Positions 1-8,795 of a stretch of 64,000 nt of DNA are shown piece after piece; the stretch's first letter is position 1; each line of letters starts with the position of its first letter. A program made the translations under genes and the position numbers. Origin of the DNA: Bacteroidota bacterium (GTDB lineage Bacteria > Bacteroidota > Rhodothermia > Rhodothermales > UBA10348); NCBI GenBank assembly GCA_029262855.1, contig JAJCYP010000086.1, positions 1 through 64,000 on the forward strand. The letters run 5' to 3'. The notes below the pieces were generated by a model that did no database searches, had not been told where the DNA came from, and saw only the letters and a list, made by a program, of their open reading frames with translations.

Positions 1-546
1 GTACGCATGACGAGCATGCGACTGGACCCCCTCACCGCGTCTTTCGGAATGCGTCAGAACCGGGGCGAGGACACGGTCGAGGGCTTCCTGGATCCCGAAA
101 ATTGTGCGGCTACCGTCAACGGCGCACTACCGGACTCAACCCAGGCCGCCCGGTACCGACTCGGCTGTCCGGACGGACTCGGATGGTGGCGGGAGTACTA
201 CGCCTTCATGCACGGCCTCCCCATGAAGCTCCGGGATGCCGGCACTCAGATCGAGCCAGCCGTGGTGGATACCACCTTCATGGACCGGGCCGCCAGACGG
301 GTTCGCGTCACGTACGACCCCGCCGTCGGATCCGACACCTGGTACTTCTATTTCGACCCCGTGACCTCGGAACTGATCGGCAGCCGGTTCTATCACGATG
401 AGGCGGCCAATGATGGTGAGTACATCAAGTACGACGGACTCCTGGAGGCCGCCGGAATGCGCCTGACCCGGTCGATCCATTGGTATACCAACAAGGAAGG
501 GCGCTATCTCGGCTCCGATTCCCTGATGGCCTACAGCGCGGACTAG
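1..546 (+). CDS. DUF6503 family protein, 5' end outside window
   Basis: The reading frame is open from base 1, so the N-terminus, probably including a signal peptide, lies upstream of the window; about 181 residues are visible. The C-terminal half has the pattern I associate with DUF6503 of Bacteroidota: WWREYYAFMHGLPMKLRD, then a DTWYFYFDP strand and a late GSRFYHDE segment. These proteins resemble LolA-like beta folds and are normally secreted or periplasmic; no molecular role is established. The TAG stop overlaps by 4 bp the stop of the convergent peptidase gene. The family call is from memory of the pattern and is fairly but not fully secure. Confidence 0.75.
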   Translation, partial: VRMTSMRLDPLTASFGMRQNRGEDTVEGFLDPENCAATVNGALPDSTQAARYRLGCPDGLGWWREYYAFMHGLPMKLRDAGTQIEPAVVDTTFMDRAARRVRVTYDPAVGSDTWYFYFDPVTSELIGSRFYHDEAANDGEYIKYDGLLEAAGMRLTRSIHWYTNKEGRYLGSDSLMAYSAD

Positions 547-1811
547 ATGCCGGGCGCGAGGCTTGCTGCGGTTGCACCGCGAGAGAGAACGGGCTCCTGG
601 GCAGCGAGATGCGCACGCCAGCGGTCCCGGTGGATCTCGAAATCGGCCATGGCCGCCTCCGGGAGAGGATCCACCGACGGCAGATCCTCACGAAGGTGAT
701 CCACCTGCCGGCCGTTCTTCCAGAACCGGTAGCAGACGTGAGGACCCTGGGCGAGGCCCGTGGAGCCGACGTACCCAATCACGTCTCCCTGACGGACTGG
801 GGTACCTGGCCGAATGCCGCCCTTGATCTTCGACATGTGGAGGTACTGCGTGGAGTAGGTCCCGTTGTGCCTGATCTTGACAAAATTACCGTTGGCCCGC
901 CCGTAGCGTGCATCGGTCACGGTGCCATCGCCCGTGGCGTGAATCGGCGTACCGGGGTTTGCCGCGTAGTCGGTTCCGAGATGGGCCTTGTACCGCTTCT
1001 GGACAGGATGGAATCGGCGACCGGAGTAACGTGAACTGATACGCTTGTACTCCACCGGAGCAATCAGGAATGCTTTCCTGAGGCTGTTGCCCTCGCTGTC
1101 GAAGTACTCTTCGCGTTCGCCCTCGGCAAACAGGAAGGCCTCGAAGTGCTTTTGGCCGTGGGTGAACTTGGAGGCCAGCACGCGCCCGAGGCCAATGCGC
1201 TTGCCATCGACATAATTCTCTTCAAACGCCACGGTGAACTTGTCACCCACCTGCAGACGGCCGAAGTCAATCTGCCACGCGTAGACCTCGGACATCCGAA
1301 CGGCCAGGAAGGGGTCGACCCGCAGGTCCTCCAGCGTTTCGTAGAGGGAATTCTGAATGCTGCCCGAGATGGACCGGCTGGAAGTCCGGACCTCCCGCTC
1401 GACCACGCGGGCATGCAGGCTGTCGCCGAAGTCGAAAACCACGTAGCGGGTGGGATCGGCCTCGTAAACGGCCATCGCCACCTGGCGCAACGAGTCACCG
1501 GTATGGTACACGTGGAGATCCTTCCCCGGCTGGAGTTTCCGGATGTCAAAAACCGGCTTGGCCATCTCGACGATCTGGGCGATGGCGTCCTCGCCGACCG
1601 TGAAGGGACTCAAAAGATCGGAGAAGGTGTCGCCGCGCTTGATGGTCTCGATTTCCACCGTCAACCGATCGGGCTTCATTCCAAACTGGTCGGTCGCTGA
1701 CACAGGCTCGGCCTTCGGCGGCACCGGCGGCCGGGACACGGGCGGCTTCAGGCCGATGTACGCCAGGGCGACGCCCATGAGGAGGAAGGAAAGTGGAGCG
1801 AGAAATCTCAT
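543..1811 (-). CDS. M23 (LytM-type) peptidoglycan metallopeptidase
   Basis: A 422-residue envelope peptidase expected to cut peptidoglycan cross-links. An N-terminal hydrophobic segment (about residues 5-20) is a signal peptide or anchor. A central domain with opacity/LysM-like character (around 50-130) precedes the C-terminal M23 domain. The first zinc motif is seen as H277-LGT-D281. At the usual second motif (HxH) the sequence is GPHVCYRFW, that is H358-x-C360, so the second histidine is replaced by cysteine. I recall the same GPHVCYRFW form in other Bacteroidota M23 proteins, so this may be a family variant and not a dead enzyme. It is convergent with the DUF6503 gene. Confidence 0.9.
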   Translation of the reverse strand: MRFLAPLSFLLMGVALAYIGLKPPVSRPPVPPKAEPVSATDQFGMKPDRLTVEIETIKRGDTFSDLLSPFTVGEDAIAQIVEMAKPVFDIRKLQPGKDLHVYHTGDSLRQVAMAVYEADPTRYVVFDFGDSLHARVVEREVRTSSRSISGSIQNSLYETLEDLRVDPFLAVRMSEVYAWQIDFGRLQVGDKFTVAFEENYVDGKRIGLGRVLASKFTHGQKHFEAFLFAEGEREEYFDSEGNSLRKAFLIAPVEYKRISSRYSGRRFHPVQKRYKAHLGTDYAANPGTPIHATGDGTVTDARYGRANGNFVKIRHNGTYSTQYLHMSKIKGGIRPGTPVRQGDVIGYVGSTGLAQGPHVCYRFWKNGRQVDHLREDLPSVDPLPEAAMADFEIHRDRWRAHLAAQEPVLSRGATAASLAPGI

Positions 1812-1826
1812 GCGGGGGGGCTGGGA

Positions 1827-3554
1827 TCAGCGGACTTTCGAAACCGCCGTAGTCGTGACTCCGGATTGTGTTTCCATACGAACGAAGTAAATCCCCGCGC
1901 CGAGTCCGCTGTCGGCGAGATTGAATGCCTTCAACCCGGCCGGCAGGGTCCCATCGACGAGGCGGAAGACCTCGCGGCCCAGCGTGTCGTGCAGGGTTAC
2001 CCGCACATGCTGCGCCGTTGGAAGATCCACCGTGATTCTGGTATCGGCTGCGAAGGGATTCGGAAAAGCCGCCAACCCCGGGTTTGTGCGCGGGACCTCA
2101 CCCTGCGCAACCGCCACTCCCGCGGTTGTACCGGCACCCTGCGTGAGAGTGAGATCGCCGGCGGGCGTTGCCCCGAAAAGCTCCGAAACACCGCCGCCCC
2201 ATCGCACGATGATTTGGTCTGCATGGGCCGCATCTCCGAGGCCCACCAGCATCGAGGGCTCGCTTTGCGAGCAGTAGCTGTCTCCCCCCGAAACATAGCG
2301 CGTCAGGACCTGGTCACCGAGATGGACCTCAATGCGAGCCCCGATGGCGTCTCTGTTGGCCTGGACGCCCTCCAGCTCGATCCGAAGCCAGTTCCCGGGC
2401 GCCTCGGTGTCTCCCCGGAGCACACGGACGTGCCCATCGTGATCCGGAAAAACGAGATCCATCAGCCCGTCCCGGTCGAAGTCCAGGGCGGCCAGGCCCT
2501 GCGCCTCGACCCGTTGCGAGGCATTGGCCGATTGCGACTGGTCCACAAACCAGCCGTCCCGGTTCTCATAGAGGATGGTCTCGGTGCCGTCGAAGCCGGA
2601 AGTGGACACGACGAAAAGATCATTGTCCCCGTCGTTGTCGAAGTCGGCGAACGTCGTCCCCCAGGACATCCCGTTGCGCCACGCGCCCAGCGCGTCCTCG
2701 ATCTGCAGAAACCCGTTTCCCTGCTGGTTGATGTACAGGCCCGCCTCGCCGATGCGGGTCACATACACATCCTCCCAGCCGTCTCCGTTGACATCGCCCC
2801 ACGTAATGCCCATCGAATTGCCCGAGCCCACATCGGCGAAGCCCGTCGCCCTGGCCTGATCGGTGAGGGGCAGGAAGCCGTAGTTCCGATGCAGTCGGCT
2901 CTCCGAGAAGCCGTCGTGCACGACGAACAGGTCCTGCCTGCCGTCGTGGTCGAAATCGAACCAGGTAGCCTGCATGGCCACGGTGGTCTTGGTGCCGCCA
3001 ATGCCGGCTCTGCCGGAGACGTCCTCAAAGACTCCCCCGCCGAGATTACGGTAGAGCAGATCGGTATCGCCCTCCACCGGGAAGAACACGTCGACCAGCC
3101 CATCGGCATCAAAGTCGCCGAAGGCAAGCGATGCCGCGGATGCATCCAGGTCGATGCCGCTGGTGGCCGAGATGTCCTCAAAGGTGCCGTCGCCAAGCGA
3201 ACGATAGACCTTGTTGCGAGCCGTCTTGCCGACCACAATCAGGTCCGCCCAGCCATCGTTGTCGATGTCCGCCCAAGCCGGAGCAAAAAGGCCGATCACG
3301 CTGAGGCCGGCACTCACGGTCACGTCCTCAAAGGTGCCGTCACCGAGATTGCGAAAGAGCCTCCCTGTTCCATTGGCCGAGGCCACAAACAAATCCGGCC
3401 AGCCATCCCGATCATAGTCGCGTGCAGCCACTCCGTGTCCCCGGCTGTCCATGGACATCCCCGCCTGGTCCGTGACATCCTCGAACCGGAGGGTCTGGGC
3501 CCGGACCGGGGAGGCGAGGGCCAGCAACAGGGAAATGGCGAACAGGACGCGCAT
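1827..3554 (-). CDS. Secreted FG-GAP/VCBS repeat protein with ASPIC/UnbV domain and T9SS tail
   Basis: The start is placed at the ATG at 3554, because from there the protein opens with a clean signal peptide (MRVLFAISLLLALASPVRA); the frame stays open further upstream but without a signal. The 575 residues contain repeated FG-GAP/VCBS units (DYDRDGWPDLFVA, DIDNDGWADLIVV, DFDADGLVDVFFP and others), which in this family bind calcium and form a beta-propeller. An ASPIC/UnbV domain follows (YVSGGDSYCSQSEP), then a C-terminal type IX sorting domain (AAFPNPFAADTRI to GIYFVRM). It therefore resembles the CRTAC1 family. It is expected to be exported by Sec and attached to or released from the outer membrane by T9SS. 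The ligand is unknown. Confidence 0.88.
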   Translation of the reverse strand: MRVLFAISLLLALASPVRAQTLRFEDVTDQAGMSMDSRGHGVAARDYDRDGWPDLFVASANGTGRLFRNLGDGTFEDVTVSAGLSVIGLFAPAWADIDNDGWADLIVVGKTARNKVYRSLGDGTFEDISATSGIDLDASAASLAFGDFDADGLVDVFFPVEGDTDLLYRNLGGGVFEDVSGRAGIGGTKTTVAMQATWFDFDHDGRQDLFVVHDGFSESRLHRNYGFLPLTDQARATGFADVGSGNSMGITWGDVNGDGWEDVYVTRIGEAGLYINQQGNGFLQIEDALGAWRNGMSWGTTFADFDNDGDNDLFVVSTSGFDGTETILYENRDGWFVDQSQSANASQRVEAQGLAALDFDRDGLMDLVFPDHDGHVRVLRGDTEAPGNWLRIELEGVQANRDAIGARIEVHLGDQVLTRYVSGGDSYCSQSEPSMLVGLGDAAHADQIIVRWGGGVSELFGATPAGDLTLTQGAGTTAGVAVAQGEVPRTNPGLAAFPNPFAADTRITVDLPTAQHVRVTLHDTLGREVFRLVDGTLPAGLKAFNLADSGLGAGIYFVRMETQSGVTTTAVSKVR

Positions 3555-3687
3555 AGATCCACTTCTACGCCAAACTGAAGTCCCTGCTCCCGGTACCCCG
3601 CGGATTGCCCTGTGGGGGGCGGCGCCAAGGCCCGGTGCGGCGGTGCGGGCGGGGCGGCCCCCAAGCCCCCAAGCCGCGGGCGGTGCG

Positions 3688-5700
3688 CTACCGCCGGGAG
3701 GCCCGAAGCGCCGCCAACACGCGCTGGACGCGCTCGTCGTCAGGCTGCCGCGCCACGAACTGCTCCAGCGCCGTGACCGCAGACAGGGTGTCCCCGAGAA
3801 GCGCGTGCGACCGACCAACCTTCAGCGCATACTCGGCATTGGTGGCATCCAGAAGCGTGGCCAGGCGATAGGCCTTCAGAGCCTCGGCGTGGTCGCCGCG
3901 CGCCGCGTGGACATCTCCAATGACCTCACGGACAGCGGCCGACTCCTCGCGTTCGAGCGCCGCTTCGAAATACGCCAGGGCCTCGTCTGTACGGCGCTGG
4001 CGCAGCAGCGCTTCACCGGCAGATGCGTAGGGACCGGGCAGGAAGGGGTATTGCTGGATCTGGGCGAGGGCCGTGAGCAGCACAGCCCGGTGATTGCCGA
4101 GCCCCGACTGAACCCCCATCCAGGCCGTCGTGGCCTCGAGCCAGGAGGTCTCGCCTCGGAAGAGTCGCGTGGTGATTTCCTCGAGCGGCGTCCGGGCCGC
4201 CAGCGTATCCGTCCACGCCGTGCCGGGAGCCTCAAAGGGCCAGGAACCCATGAGCTGAATCACCCGGTAGGCGCCGAACAGCGAATCGATCGGGGTGAGG
4301 AGGGTCTCCGATCGAGCCTGCTCGGCCGGTATCGGGGCGGCGTCGGGAAGTTCGGAGTCCCGGAGAAGGGCCTCGTAGAAGGCATCTGCGATGAGGAAAT
4401 ACCCGTCCGCATTGGGGTGGAGGTGCTCGAGCATCATGCCCTTGTCGATCACACCACCGCGTGAGGCCCTCGACAGCGCCTCCCGGGTGTCGACCACGTG
4501 AACGCCGGGCCGCTCGGCTTCCTCCAGGATCACGCGGTTGATGTCCTCCGAAGCCCGGAAACGAAGCCGGTCGCGGTCCTTGGCGGCCACGTAGGCCTCT
4601 CTGGCCTCCGGATACCGGTCAAGCTGGTCGAGTGCCTGGCCGCGGGAATAGTGCACATCCGCCGCCAGTGCATCGCGGGCGGCGAGGGGATCCAGAATGG
4701 CGAGGGCCGCCTCCGCCTGACCTGCAGCCACGGACGCTGCTCCGGCGGCAACCTCGCGGGTCCAGGTCTCGCCGTCGACCCCGTCCTCCGGGGCGGAAAG
4801 AAACGGGGCGTGGTCGCGTTCATTACTGGCCACGGTCCCCACGAAGACCTGCACACCGGCGTCCGTGTAGGCGTCCAGCAACTCGCGCAGATTGCGGCGA
4901 TATTGTTCGATACCCGCAAGGTAGACCGGGCTCCACAGCGGGATCTCCTGCTCGCCGACCATGCGCTCCATCAATGTGGCGCCGGGCACGACTCCGGCCT
5001 GCCGATCGGCAAATACGCCCGCCAACCAGGCGAGGCCTTTGCGCAGCAATTGGACGGTTCGCCAACGCTGAAGACCGAGGTACGCGCGGACAATGAATCG
5101 ACTGCGCCCAAGGGATTCGGCTGACCCCACTCCGAGCGCACCGTAAAACTCGTTGTGGCCCGCGTAAACCAGAATGGCGTCCGGCTCCTGCTCGATGATC
5201 TCGTCCGCGAAGTCGAGCAGCGTGTAGCTGTTCACGGCCGCCATGGCCGTGTTGATCACCTCGATGCGCCGCGAGGGGAAGGTCTGCTGGAGCCGCTGCT
5301 GCAGCATCCGGGACGGACTGCCGCCATAGTAGTAGGGATACCCGGCCGCCGAGGATCCGCCCTGAACGAACACCCGAAAGGTACCCGGGGCCTTCTCCGA
5401 CAGGAAGGCATCGCCGATGGAGGTCGGCACCCGCGCCTGCCGGGAGAAATAGCGATGGGCTACCTCCCGATTCTGCATTCGCCAGATATCGGTACCGGGA
5501 ACGGTGACGAAGAGTGGGTAGGAGTCGCCAAACCCGGCCGCCAGAAGGCCGGCCTCCAGAATCGCGAAGAACACGACCGGAAGGGCGAGCATGAGCAGGA
5601 CAAAGACGGTTCGGCGTCCGCCCGATAGGGGGGCGGTTTCCGGCTCGGAGGTCGCAGGATCTCCGCCGCCCTTAGGGGTCTGATCCGGTTCTCCGCTCAC
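3688..5700 (-). CDS. Membrane-anchored SGNH/GDSL-type hydrolase with TPR domain
   Basis: A 670-residue protein with one transmembrane helix (about residues 31-55) and a large extracytoplasmic part. SGNH block I is VQGGSSAAG with the likely nucleophile at S116; block III is YAGHNEFYG with N182; a late LEHLHPNADGYF carries the catalytic histidine. The C-terminal third has TPR-like helices, and a further TPR-like stretch lies near the middle. Proteins of this architecture are commonly annotated as GDSL-family lipases/esterases or acyl-modifying enzymes; the substrate cannot be read from sequence. Its start overlaps by 4 bp the stop of the adenosyltransferase gene, so the two are probably co-transcribed. 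Confidence 0.8.
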   Translation of the reverse strand: MSGEPDQTPKGGGDPATSEPETAPLSGGRRTVFVLLMLALPVVFFAILEAGLLAAGFGDSYPLFVTVPGTDIWRMQNREVAHRYFSRQARVPTSIGDAFLSEKAPGTFRVFVQGGSSAAGYPYYYGGSPSRMLQQRLQQTFPSRRIEVINTAMAAVNSYTLLDFADEIIEQEPDAILVYAGHNEFYGALGVGSAESLGRSRFIVRAYLGLQRWRTVQLLRKGLAWLAGVFADRQAGVVPGATLMERMVGEQEIPLWSPVYLAGIEQYRRNLRELLDAYTDAGVQVFVGTVASNERDHAPFLSAPEDGVDGETWTREVAAGAASVAAGQAEAALAILDPLAARDALAADVHYSRGQALDQLDRYPEAREAYVAAKDRDRLRFRASEDINRVILEEAERPGVHVVDTREALSRASRGGVIDKGMMLEHLHPNADGYFLIADAFYEALLRDSELPDAAPIPAEQARSETLLTPIDSLFGAYRVIQLMGSWPFEAPGTAWTDTLAARTPLEEITTRLFRGETSWLEATTAWMGVQSGLGNHRAVLLTALAQIQQYPFLPGPYASAGEALLRQRRTDEALAYFEAALEREESAAVREVIGDVHAARGDHAEALKAYRLATLLDATNAEYALKVGRSHALLGDTLSAVTALEQFVARQPDDERVQRVLAALRASRR

Positions 5701-6236
5701 GGCATCCAGGGCGTGTCATCGACGCCCTCTGTGTGGTTCGCCCAACGCGCAGCAACAAACAGGAAGTCGGAGAGCCGATTCAGGTAGATGGCGACCTGCG
5801 GGTCGATGGTCTCAAGGGCCATGGCCGTGACCACGTCGCGCTCGGCCCGGCGACAAACCGTCCGCGCAGCGTGGAGTGCGGCGGCCCGCCGCGTACCACC
5901 CGGAAGGACAAAGGTCTTGAGCGGGGTCAGGTCTTCCTCGAGCGAATCGATGTCGATCTCGAGCGCCGTGATCTCGACCGCCGAGACCCTGGGCACACTG
6001 GGCTTGGCCGCCACGGGCGTAGCCAGGTCGGCCCCCACCACGAACAGTTCGCCCTGGACGCGTTCCAGCATTCCCGTCAACCGGTCGGTGGGCCCCTCAC
6101 ACCGAGCCATTCCGACGAAACCGTTCGCCTCGTCCACCGTGCCGTAGGCCTCAATGCGGGCGTTGTCCTTGCGAACCCGGTCTCCGCCAAACAGGCCAGT
6201 GGTTCCGTCGTCTCCCGTCTTCGTGTAGACCTTCAT
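5697..6236 (-). CDS. pduO: Cob(I)yrinic acid a,c-diamide adenosyltransferase, PduO type
   Basis: This cytoplasmic enzyme transfers the adenosyl group of ATP to cob(I)alamin to make coenzyme B12. The N-terminus MKVYTKTGDDGTTGLFGG is the ATP-binding signature of the PduO/MMAB class, followed by the AYGTVDEAN motif. The central VLPGGTRRAAALHAARTVCRRAER helix and the C-terminal NRLSDFLFVAARWAN region hold the conserved active-site residues. The 179-residue length is normal. The neighbouring BtuD-like ATPase suggests a B12 salvage context, but no other cobalamin gene is in the window. Confidence 0.93.
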   Translation of the reverse strand: MKVYTKTGDDGTTGLFGGDRVRKDNARIEAYGTVDEANGFVGMARCEGPTDRLTGMLERVQGELFVVGADLATPVAAKPSVPRVSAVEITALEIDIDSLEEDLTPLKTFVLPGGTRRAAALHAARTVCRRAERDVVTAMALETIDPQVAIYLNRLSDFLFVAARWANHTEGVDDTPWMP

Positions 6237-6278
6237 ACGCTCAGATTGGTTGGCCGACTTCTAGCGTCGGACCTGTCG

Positions 6279-7055
6279 TCAGTTTCTGACGGTGGCTGAA
6301 TAATCGATGTGGAGGCGATCATCGCCCTGGATCACGGTCGCCGACATTCGGAATACCCGGGCAATCACCTCGGGCGTCAGCGCCTCCTCGGGCGTACCCT
6401 CGGTCACCACCTGCCCCTGATTCAACACACAGAGGCGATCCGAGAAACGGGCGGCCAGTTCCAGATCATGGAATACGCCCACGACCGTCCTTCCTGCGTC
6501 AACCAGCGACCTGATGTGACGCATGAACTCGAACTGGTGATGCACATCCAGGTGGCTCGTCGGCTCGTCCAGGAGCAGCACGGGGGTATCCTGTGCGAGG
6601 GCCTGCGCCAGGAGAGCCCGGCGAACTTCGCCACCCGAAAGCGTCAGCACGGAGCGCTTCTCGAATCCGGCCAGGTCCACCCGCGCCAGCGCGGTCAGCG
6701 CGCGCGCGTGATCCTCGTCGTGATACGGCGCCAGCCAGTTCTTGTGAGGCGCCCGGCCCAGAAGCACCAGATCCTTGACCGTGAAGTCAAAGTACATGGG
6801 TACCGACTGGGCCACCAGGGCCACCTGGCAGGCCCGATCCCGGTCGGACCACTGGGTCAGCGCTCGCCCTTTCAGGTCGATGGTCCCCTCAAAGGGCAGC
6901 ATGCCGGCCATCGCCCGAATCAGCGTGGTCTTGCCCGCTCCGTTGGGTCCCAATAGCCCGATCCACTGACCGCTCGGCACGTTCAACGACACGCCGGAGA
7001 GAATCCTGCGGCGTTCGAGGCTGACATTGACGTTCTGGAGATGGAAGGCGTTCAC
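6279..7055 (-). CDS. ABC transporter ATP-binding protein, BtuD/FecE-like
   Basis: ATPase subunit of an iron-chelate or cobalamin importer. Visible motifs are Walker A (GPNGAGKTT), Q-loop, an LSGGEVRR signature, Walker B (VLLLDEPTSHLD) and the H-loop (GVFHDLE). I place the start at a GTG at 7055, giving 258 residues; the open frame continues upstream only into the adjacent insertion sequence. No permease (BtuC) or binding protein (BtuF) lies next to it, which is unusual, since these are normally contiguous. The cobalamin adenosyltransferase downstream favours B12 as substrate, but haem or ferric siderophore is possible. The IS200/IS605 element starts about 30 bp upstream of the start. Confidence 0.88.
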   Translation of the reverse strand: MNAFHLQNVNVSLERRRILSGVSLNVPSGQWIGLLGPNGAGKTTLIRAMAGMLPFEGTIDLKGRALTQWSDRDRACQVALVAQSVPMYFDFTVKDLVLLGRAPHKNWLAPYHDEDHARALTALARVDLAGFEKRSVLTLSGGEVRRALLAQALAQDTPVLLLDEPTSHLDVHHQFEFMRHIRSLVDAGRTVVGVFHDLELAARFSDRLCVLNQGQVVTEGTPEEALTPEVIARVFRMSATVIQGDDRLHIDYSATVRN

Positions 7056-7086
7056 ATTGTGGGGAACGGCCCCTTCGATGCCATGT

Positions 7087-7200
7087 TGTGATTGCTCCCC
7101 GCCGCTATGCGGCGAGGCTTCTCGTTTCACCGACCGCAACCGACGAATCGGACTTACGCAGGTCTCCACGAGCGGTGACGGACAATCCTTCCGCCAATAG
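7087..7200 (-). ncRNA. Candidate TnpB omega RNA (reRNA), 3' part
   Basis: In IS200/IS605 elements the 3' end of tnpB and the right end encode an omega RNA that guides the TnpB nuclease, with the guide drawn from DNA just outside the right end. Here the - strand runs through the tnpB C-terminus to a hairpin followed by GAGCAATCAC, like known omega RNA 3' ends. The guide would then be the flanking DNA leading into the ABC ATPase gene. The 5' limit is a guess. Transcription is not shown by sequence alone. Confidence 0.4.
7097..7117 (-). repeat. IS right-end hairpin (tnpB side)
   Basis: Read on the - strand this is CCTCGCCGC-ATA-GCGGCGGGG, nine pairs with one T-G wobble and a 3-nt loop. It contains the TAG stop of tnpB. 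Its position and shape match the right-end hairpin recognised by Y1 transposases, which is also the 3' stem of the TnpB guide RNA. Confidence 0.75.
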
Positions 7201-8298
7201 ATGTTGAATCCCAGCCTTCTTGATGTTCAGGGCCGCATTGATGTCGCGGTCGTGGATCTCCCCGCATCCGGGACAGGTCCACTCACGCACCTCAAGCGGC
7301 ATCGCTTTGACTTTGTGGTTGCAGGACGAACACGTCTTGGAAGACGGGAGCCAACGGGACACCTTGACCACGTGCTTGCCCGACCTGTCAGCCTTGTAGG
7401 TAGCCATCTCTACGAGATTGGCCCACCCTGCATCGGCGATATGGCGGGCAAGACGCTTGTTCTTAATCATCCCATTGATGTTCAGATCCTCGAAGATGAC
7501 TGCTTGGTTCTCGTCAACCATTCTTCGGGACAGTTTGTGCAGGTTATCAGCACGGGCATTTGCCACGCGCTCGTGAGCCTTTGCGACGAGCAGTCGCGCC
7601 TTGGCCCGGCGGCGAGATCCTTTCTCCGTGTTGGACAACTTCTGCTGCTTGCGCCTCAGATTCTTGAGCGACCGGGAAAGATGTCTGGGGTTAGGTTCTT
7701 GGTGCCCGCTGGAATCGGACAACAGATGGGAGATGCCGAGGTCGATACCAAGTACGGCGTCCTCGATGATGATGTGCGGCTTTACAGGCTCGGACAGTCC
7801 ATCCTCGACAAGCACCACTGCATGATACTTCCCAGTCGGAGACAGGGTGAGCGTGATGCTCTTGAGGCTACCGAAGATCTCGCGGTGAACACGGGCCTTG
7901 ATCGTTCCCACCTTGGGGATCTTGACCCAGTTGTCACCCACCTCCACGTTGGTGCAGTGGTAAGAAGATTGGGTGCCGCGCCGCTTCGACTTGAATCGCG
8001 GGTACCGCCCTCGACCGGCAAAGAAGTTCTGGAAGGCCCGATCCAGGTTGATACACGCCTGCTGGAGGGCCATCGAGTCATACTCTTTCATCCAAGCGTA
8101 GCGTGGATTTCGCTTGGCGACGGGCAGGACCTTTTTGAGGTCGTGTTTCGCCGACAGTTTCCGGCCATGTCGGTTGTACTGGTGCGACATCACTTCAAGC
8201 GACTTGTTGTAGACGAAACGCACCGCACCAAACTGCCCGCGCAGGAAGCGTTCCTGTTCGACCGTCGGATACAACCGTACTTTAGTCGCTCGTCGCAT
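7105..8298 (-). CDS. tnpB: TnpB, RuvC-like RNA-guided nuclease of IS605 type
   Basis: A 397-residue TnpB/OrfB. The N-terminal helix-turn-helix segment (KVRLYPTVEQERFLRGQFG) and the split RuvC nuclease are complete: D186 in GIDLGIS, E270 in IFEDLNI and D352 in HDRDINAALN. A zinc ribbon with C323, C326, C342 and C345 sits between the last two RuvC motifs. TnpB proteins are RNA-guided DNA endonucleases that keep the element at its donor site and are the ancestors of Cas12. The ATG at 8298 gives the usual N-terminus. No frameshift or lost residue was found, so the protein is probably functional. Confidence 0.95.
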   Translation of the reverse strand: MRRATKVRLYPTVEQERFLRGQFGAVRFVYNKSLEVMSHQYNRHGRKLSAKHDLKKVLPVAKRNPRYAWMKEYDSMALQQACINLDRAFQNFFAGRGRYPRFKSKRRGTQSSYHCTNVEVGDNWVKIPKVGTIKARVHREIFGSLKSITLTLSPTGKYHAVVLVEDGLSEPVKPHIIIEDAVLGIDLGISHLLSDSSGHQEPNPRHLSRSLKNLRRKQQKLSNTEKGSRRRAKARLLVAKAHERVANARADNLHKLSRRMVDENQAVIFEDLNINGMIKNKRLARHIADAGWANLVEMATYKADRSGKHVVKVSRWLPSSKTCSSCNHKVKAMPLEVREWTCPGCGEIHDRDINAALNIKKAGIQHLLAEGLSVTARGDLRKSDSSVAVGETRSLAA

Positions 8299-8384
8299 TC
8301 AGTGTGTGTGTTACAATCGAAACCATATCACTCAACGGGTGTTGGGAAGGCGGGTTCCGATCCCCTAACCACATTGAGTGCGCA

Positions 8385-8795
8385 ATGCAACTGGTCCGTA
8401 GGCGTCACTCCGTCACAAGCCTTCAAGTCCACCTCATTTTCACAACCAAGTACCGGCGCAAGGTGCTCCGCGAGGACCACATCGAGGTCATTGTCCAGGC
8501 CCTGCGGGCGGCATGCGAGAAGGCGGATTGCGAGCTGGTCGAAGCCAATGGAGAGCGCGATCACATCCACGCCCTTGTCAAGTACCCCCCTAAATTGGCG
8601 GTATCCGTCCTCGTTAACAACCTCAAGGCGGTCTCCTCGAGGATGGTGCGCCAATATGACCCCGCACTTCGGAGGATCGGTAAGACTAGCGCCCTGTGGA
8701 GCAGGTCCTACTTCGCGTGTTCAGTCGGTGGGGCTCCGATTGCCGTTCTTCGTAAGTACATCGAAAACCAAAGAGGGGATTCATCCCCGACCTAA
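8385..8795 (+). CDS. tnpA: TnpA, IS200-type Y1 HUH transposase
   Basis: A 136-residue single-strand DNA transposase. The start is set at the ATG at 8385 (MQLVRRRHSVTSLQVHLIF), which gives the normal family N-terminus; the frame is open a little further up but adds nothing recognisable. The HUH motif is H60-I-H62 in GERDHIHALV and the nucleophilic tyrosine is Y125 in VLRKYIENQ. It acts as a dimer on the end hairpins, excising and inserting single-stranded circles, usually at replication forks. Its last codons form part of the left-end hairpin. Divergent tnpB starts 86 bp away, so the promoters of both lie between them. Confidence 0.95.
   Translation: MQLVRRRHSVTSLQVHLIFTTKYRRKVLREDHIEVIVQALRAACEKADCELVEANGERDHIHALVKYPPKLAVSVLVNNLKAVSSRMVRQYDPALRRIGKTSALWSRSYFACSVGGAPIAVLRKYIENQRGDSSPT
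8775..8788 (+). repeat. IS left-end hairpin (tnpA side)
   Basis: GGGGAT-TC-ATCCCC inside the 3' end of tnpA forms a 5-6 bp stem. It is the only strong palindrome near this end and occupies the position expected for the left-end hairpin of an IS605-type element. Confidence 0.6.

Noticed and set aside
1866-3578. 570-codon frame on the + strand opposite the FG-GAP protein
   Set aside because: The opposite strand has repeated FG-GAP units and a sorting domain; this frame is its shadow in GC-rich DNA.
3555-3687. Gene in the GC-rich gap between the FG-GAP and SGNH genes
   Set aside because: No coding pattern; only short direct repeats such as CCCCCAAG are seen.
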